Assembly: GCA_963850095.1 (NCBI GenBank)
Contig: CAWKJX010000004.1
Span: forward strand, 186,001-250,000
DNA from: Bog-473 sp963850095
GTDB lineage: Bacteria; Actinomycetota; Acidimicrobiia; Acidimicrobiales; RAAP-2
Reading direction: 5' to 3'
Length of the DNA stretch: 64,000 nt
In this document: one piece after another, positions 63,618 to 64,000 of the stretch
How positions within the stretch are numbered: the stretch's first letter is position 1
Layout of the letters: each line of letters begins with the position of its first letter
Made by a program: the position numbers and the translations under genes
The notes under the pieces: generated by a model
Databases searched by the model: none
What the model was told of the DNA's origin: nothing
The model's input: only the letters and a program-made list of their open reading frames with translations

Positions 63618-64000
63618 TCAGGGCACCAGCTTGTAGCCCATGCCCCTGACGGTGAGTATGTGCTGGGGCACCGCAGGGTCCGCCTCGACCTTGGTGCGCA
63701 AGCGCCGGATGTGGACGTCGACCAGCCGCCCGTCGCCGAAGTAGTCGTAGCCCCACACCCGGTCGAGCAGCTGCTCGCGGCTGAGCACCTTGTTGGGGCT
63801 GGCGGCCAGCTCGCACAGGAGGCGGAACTCGGTGCGCGTGCAGTGCACCTCCTCACCGTTGAGGTGGCGCAGGACGCCCTGCTCGGGCAGCAGCTGGAGG
63901 TCGCCGAAGGTCAGCGCCCCCGGCTCCTCCTCGGCCGGCCGGGCCCGGCGCAGCAGGGCGCGGATGCGCGCCGCCAGCTCCTTGGCCACGAACGGCTTGG
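63618..64000 (-). CDS. mtrA: response regulator MtrA-like (3' part, cut by the window edge)
   Basis: Only the C-terminal 126 codons are in the window. The fragment begins at the conserved lysine of the receiver domain (KPFVAKELAARI). The OmpR/PhoB-type winged helix follows: HCTRTEFRLLCELAASPNKV, LSREQLLDRVWGYD, VDVHIRRLRTKVE and ILTVRGMGYKLV. The high similarity of these stretches to mycobacterial MtrA and the kinase/GerMN neighbours support the name. The rest lies to the right of the window. Confidence 0.88.
   Translation of the reverse strand, partial: KPFVAKELAARIRALLRRARPAEEEPGALTFGDLQLLPEQGVLRHLNGEEVHCTRTEFRLLCELAASPNKVLSREQLLDRVWGYDYFGDGRLVDVHIRRLRTKVEADPAVPQHILTVRGMGYKLVP

Overview
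The window is a GC-rich chromosomal segment of an actinobacterium, most likely of the class Acidimicrobiia (inference). It combines an mtrA-mtrB-lpqB type signalling locus, mreBCD with PBP2, a TIGR03960/DUF2344 radical-SAM pair, class II DAHP synthase, a predicted F420-dependent luciferase-like oxidoreductase, a mycothiol-type DinB-family protein, and many GTG/TTG starts with 4-base stop/start overlaps. I saw no rRNA, tRNA, CRISPR array, integrase or insertion sequence.

Layout. 0-2.3 kb: an ABC exporter pair. 2.3-4.2 kb: a fluoride-resistance locus with two crcB/Fluc channels, two DUF190 proteins and a well-matched fluoride riboswitch. 4.2-6.8 kb: phosphatase, kinase-like and zinc-ribbon genes. 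6.8-11 kb: a tandem pair of secreted GH16 enzymes, each with six copies of a ~42-residue repeat and each preceded by a conserved leader. 11.3-15.7 kb: an alpha/beta-hydrolase/adenylate-cyclase fusion, a D-aminoacylase-like amidohydrolase, a zinc protein and an interrupted DinB gene. 15.8-30.7 kb: the housekeeping core tig-clpP-clpX-folC-ndk-mreBCD-mrdA-radical SAM pair-rne-rplU-rpmA. 30.7-39.0 kb: an inserted block (Nudix, a third repeat exoprotein, RDD, VOC, purine nucleoside phosphorylase, copper amine oxidase, DtxR regulator, deaminase). 39.0-42.6 kb: obgE-proB-proA. 42.6-59.4 kb: a second inserted block (MoxR/VWA pair, UspA, desaturase, monooxygenase, inositol-phosphate synthase, methyltransferase, acetyltransferases, a fourth repeat exoprotein, DAHP synthase). 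59.4-61.5 kb: luciferase-like oxidoreductase, nadD, a small membrane protein, rsfS. 61.6-64.0 kb: lpqB-like, mtrB and the 3' part of mtrA on the minus strand.

Three themes cross the window. First, four secreted proteins share the same six-unit 'YWxVASDGGIFSFGDA' repeat, probably a six-bladed propeller, joined to different partner domains; this is the best candidate for an undescribed protein system. Second, at least thirteen genes have a TAnnnT hexamer only 6-9 bases before the start codon, which suggests much leaderless transcription. Third, about a dozen genes, including folC and obgE, carry single frameshifts. Nearly all leave one surplus base, so assembly or sequencing error is the likeliest cause, and these genes are described here as their restored products.
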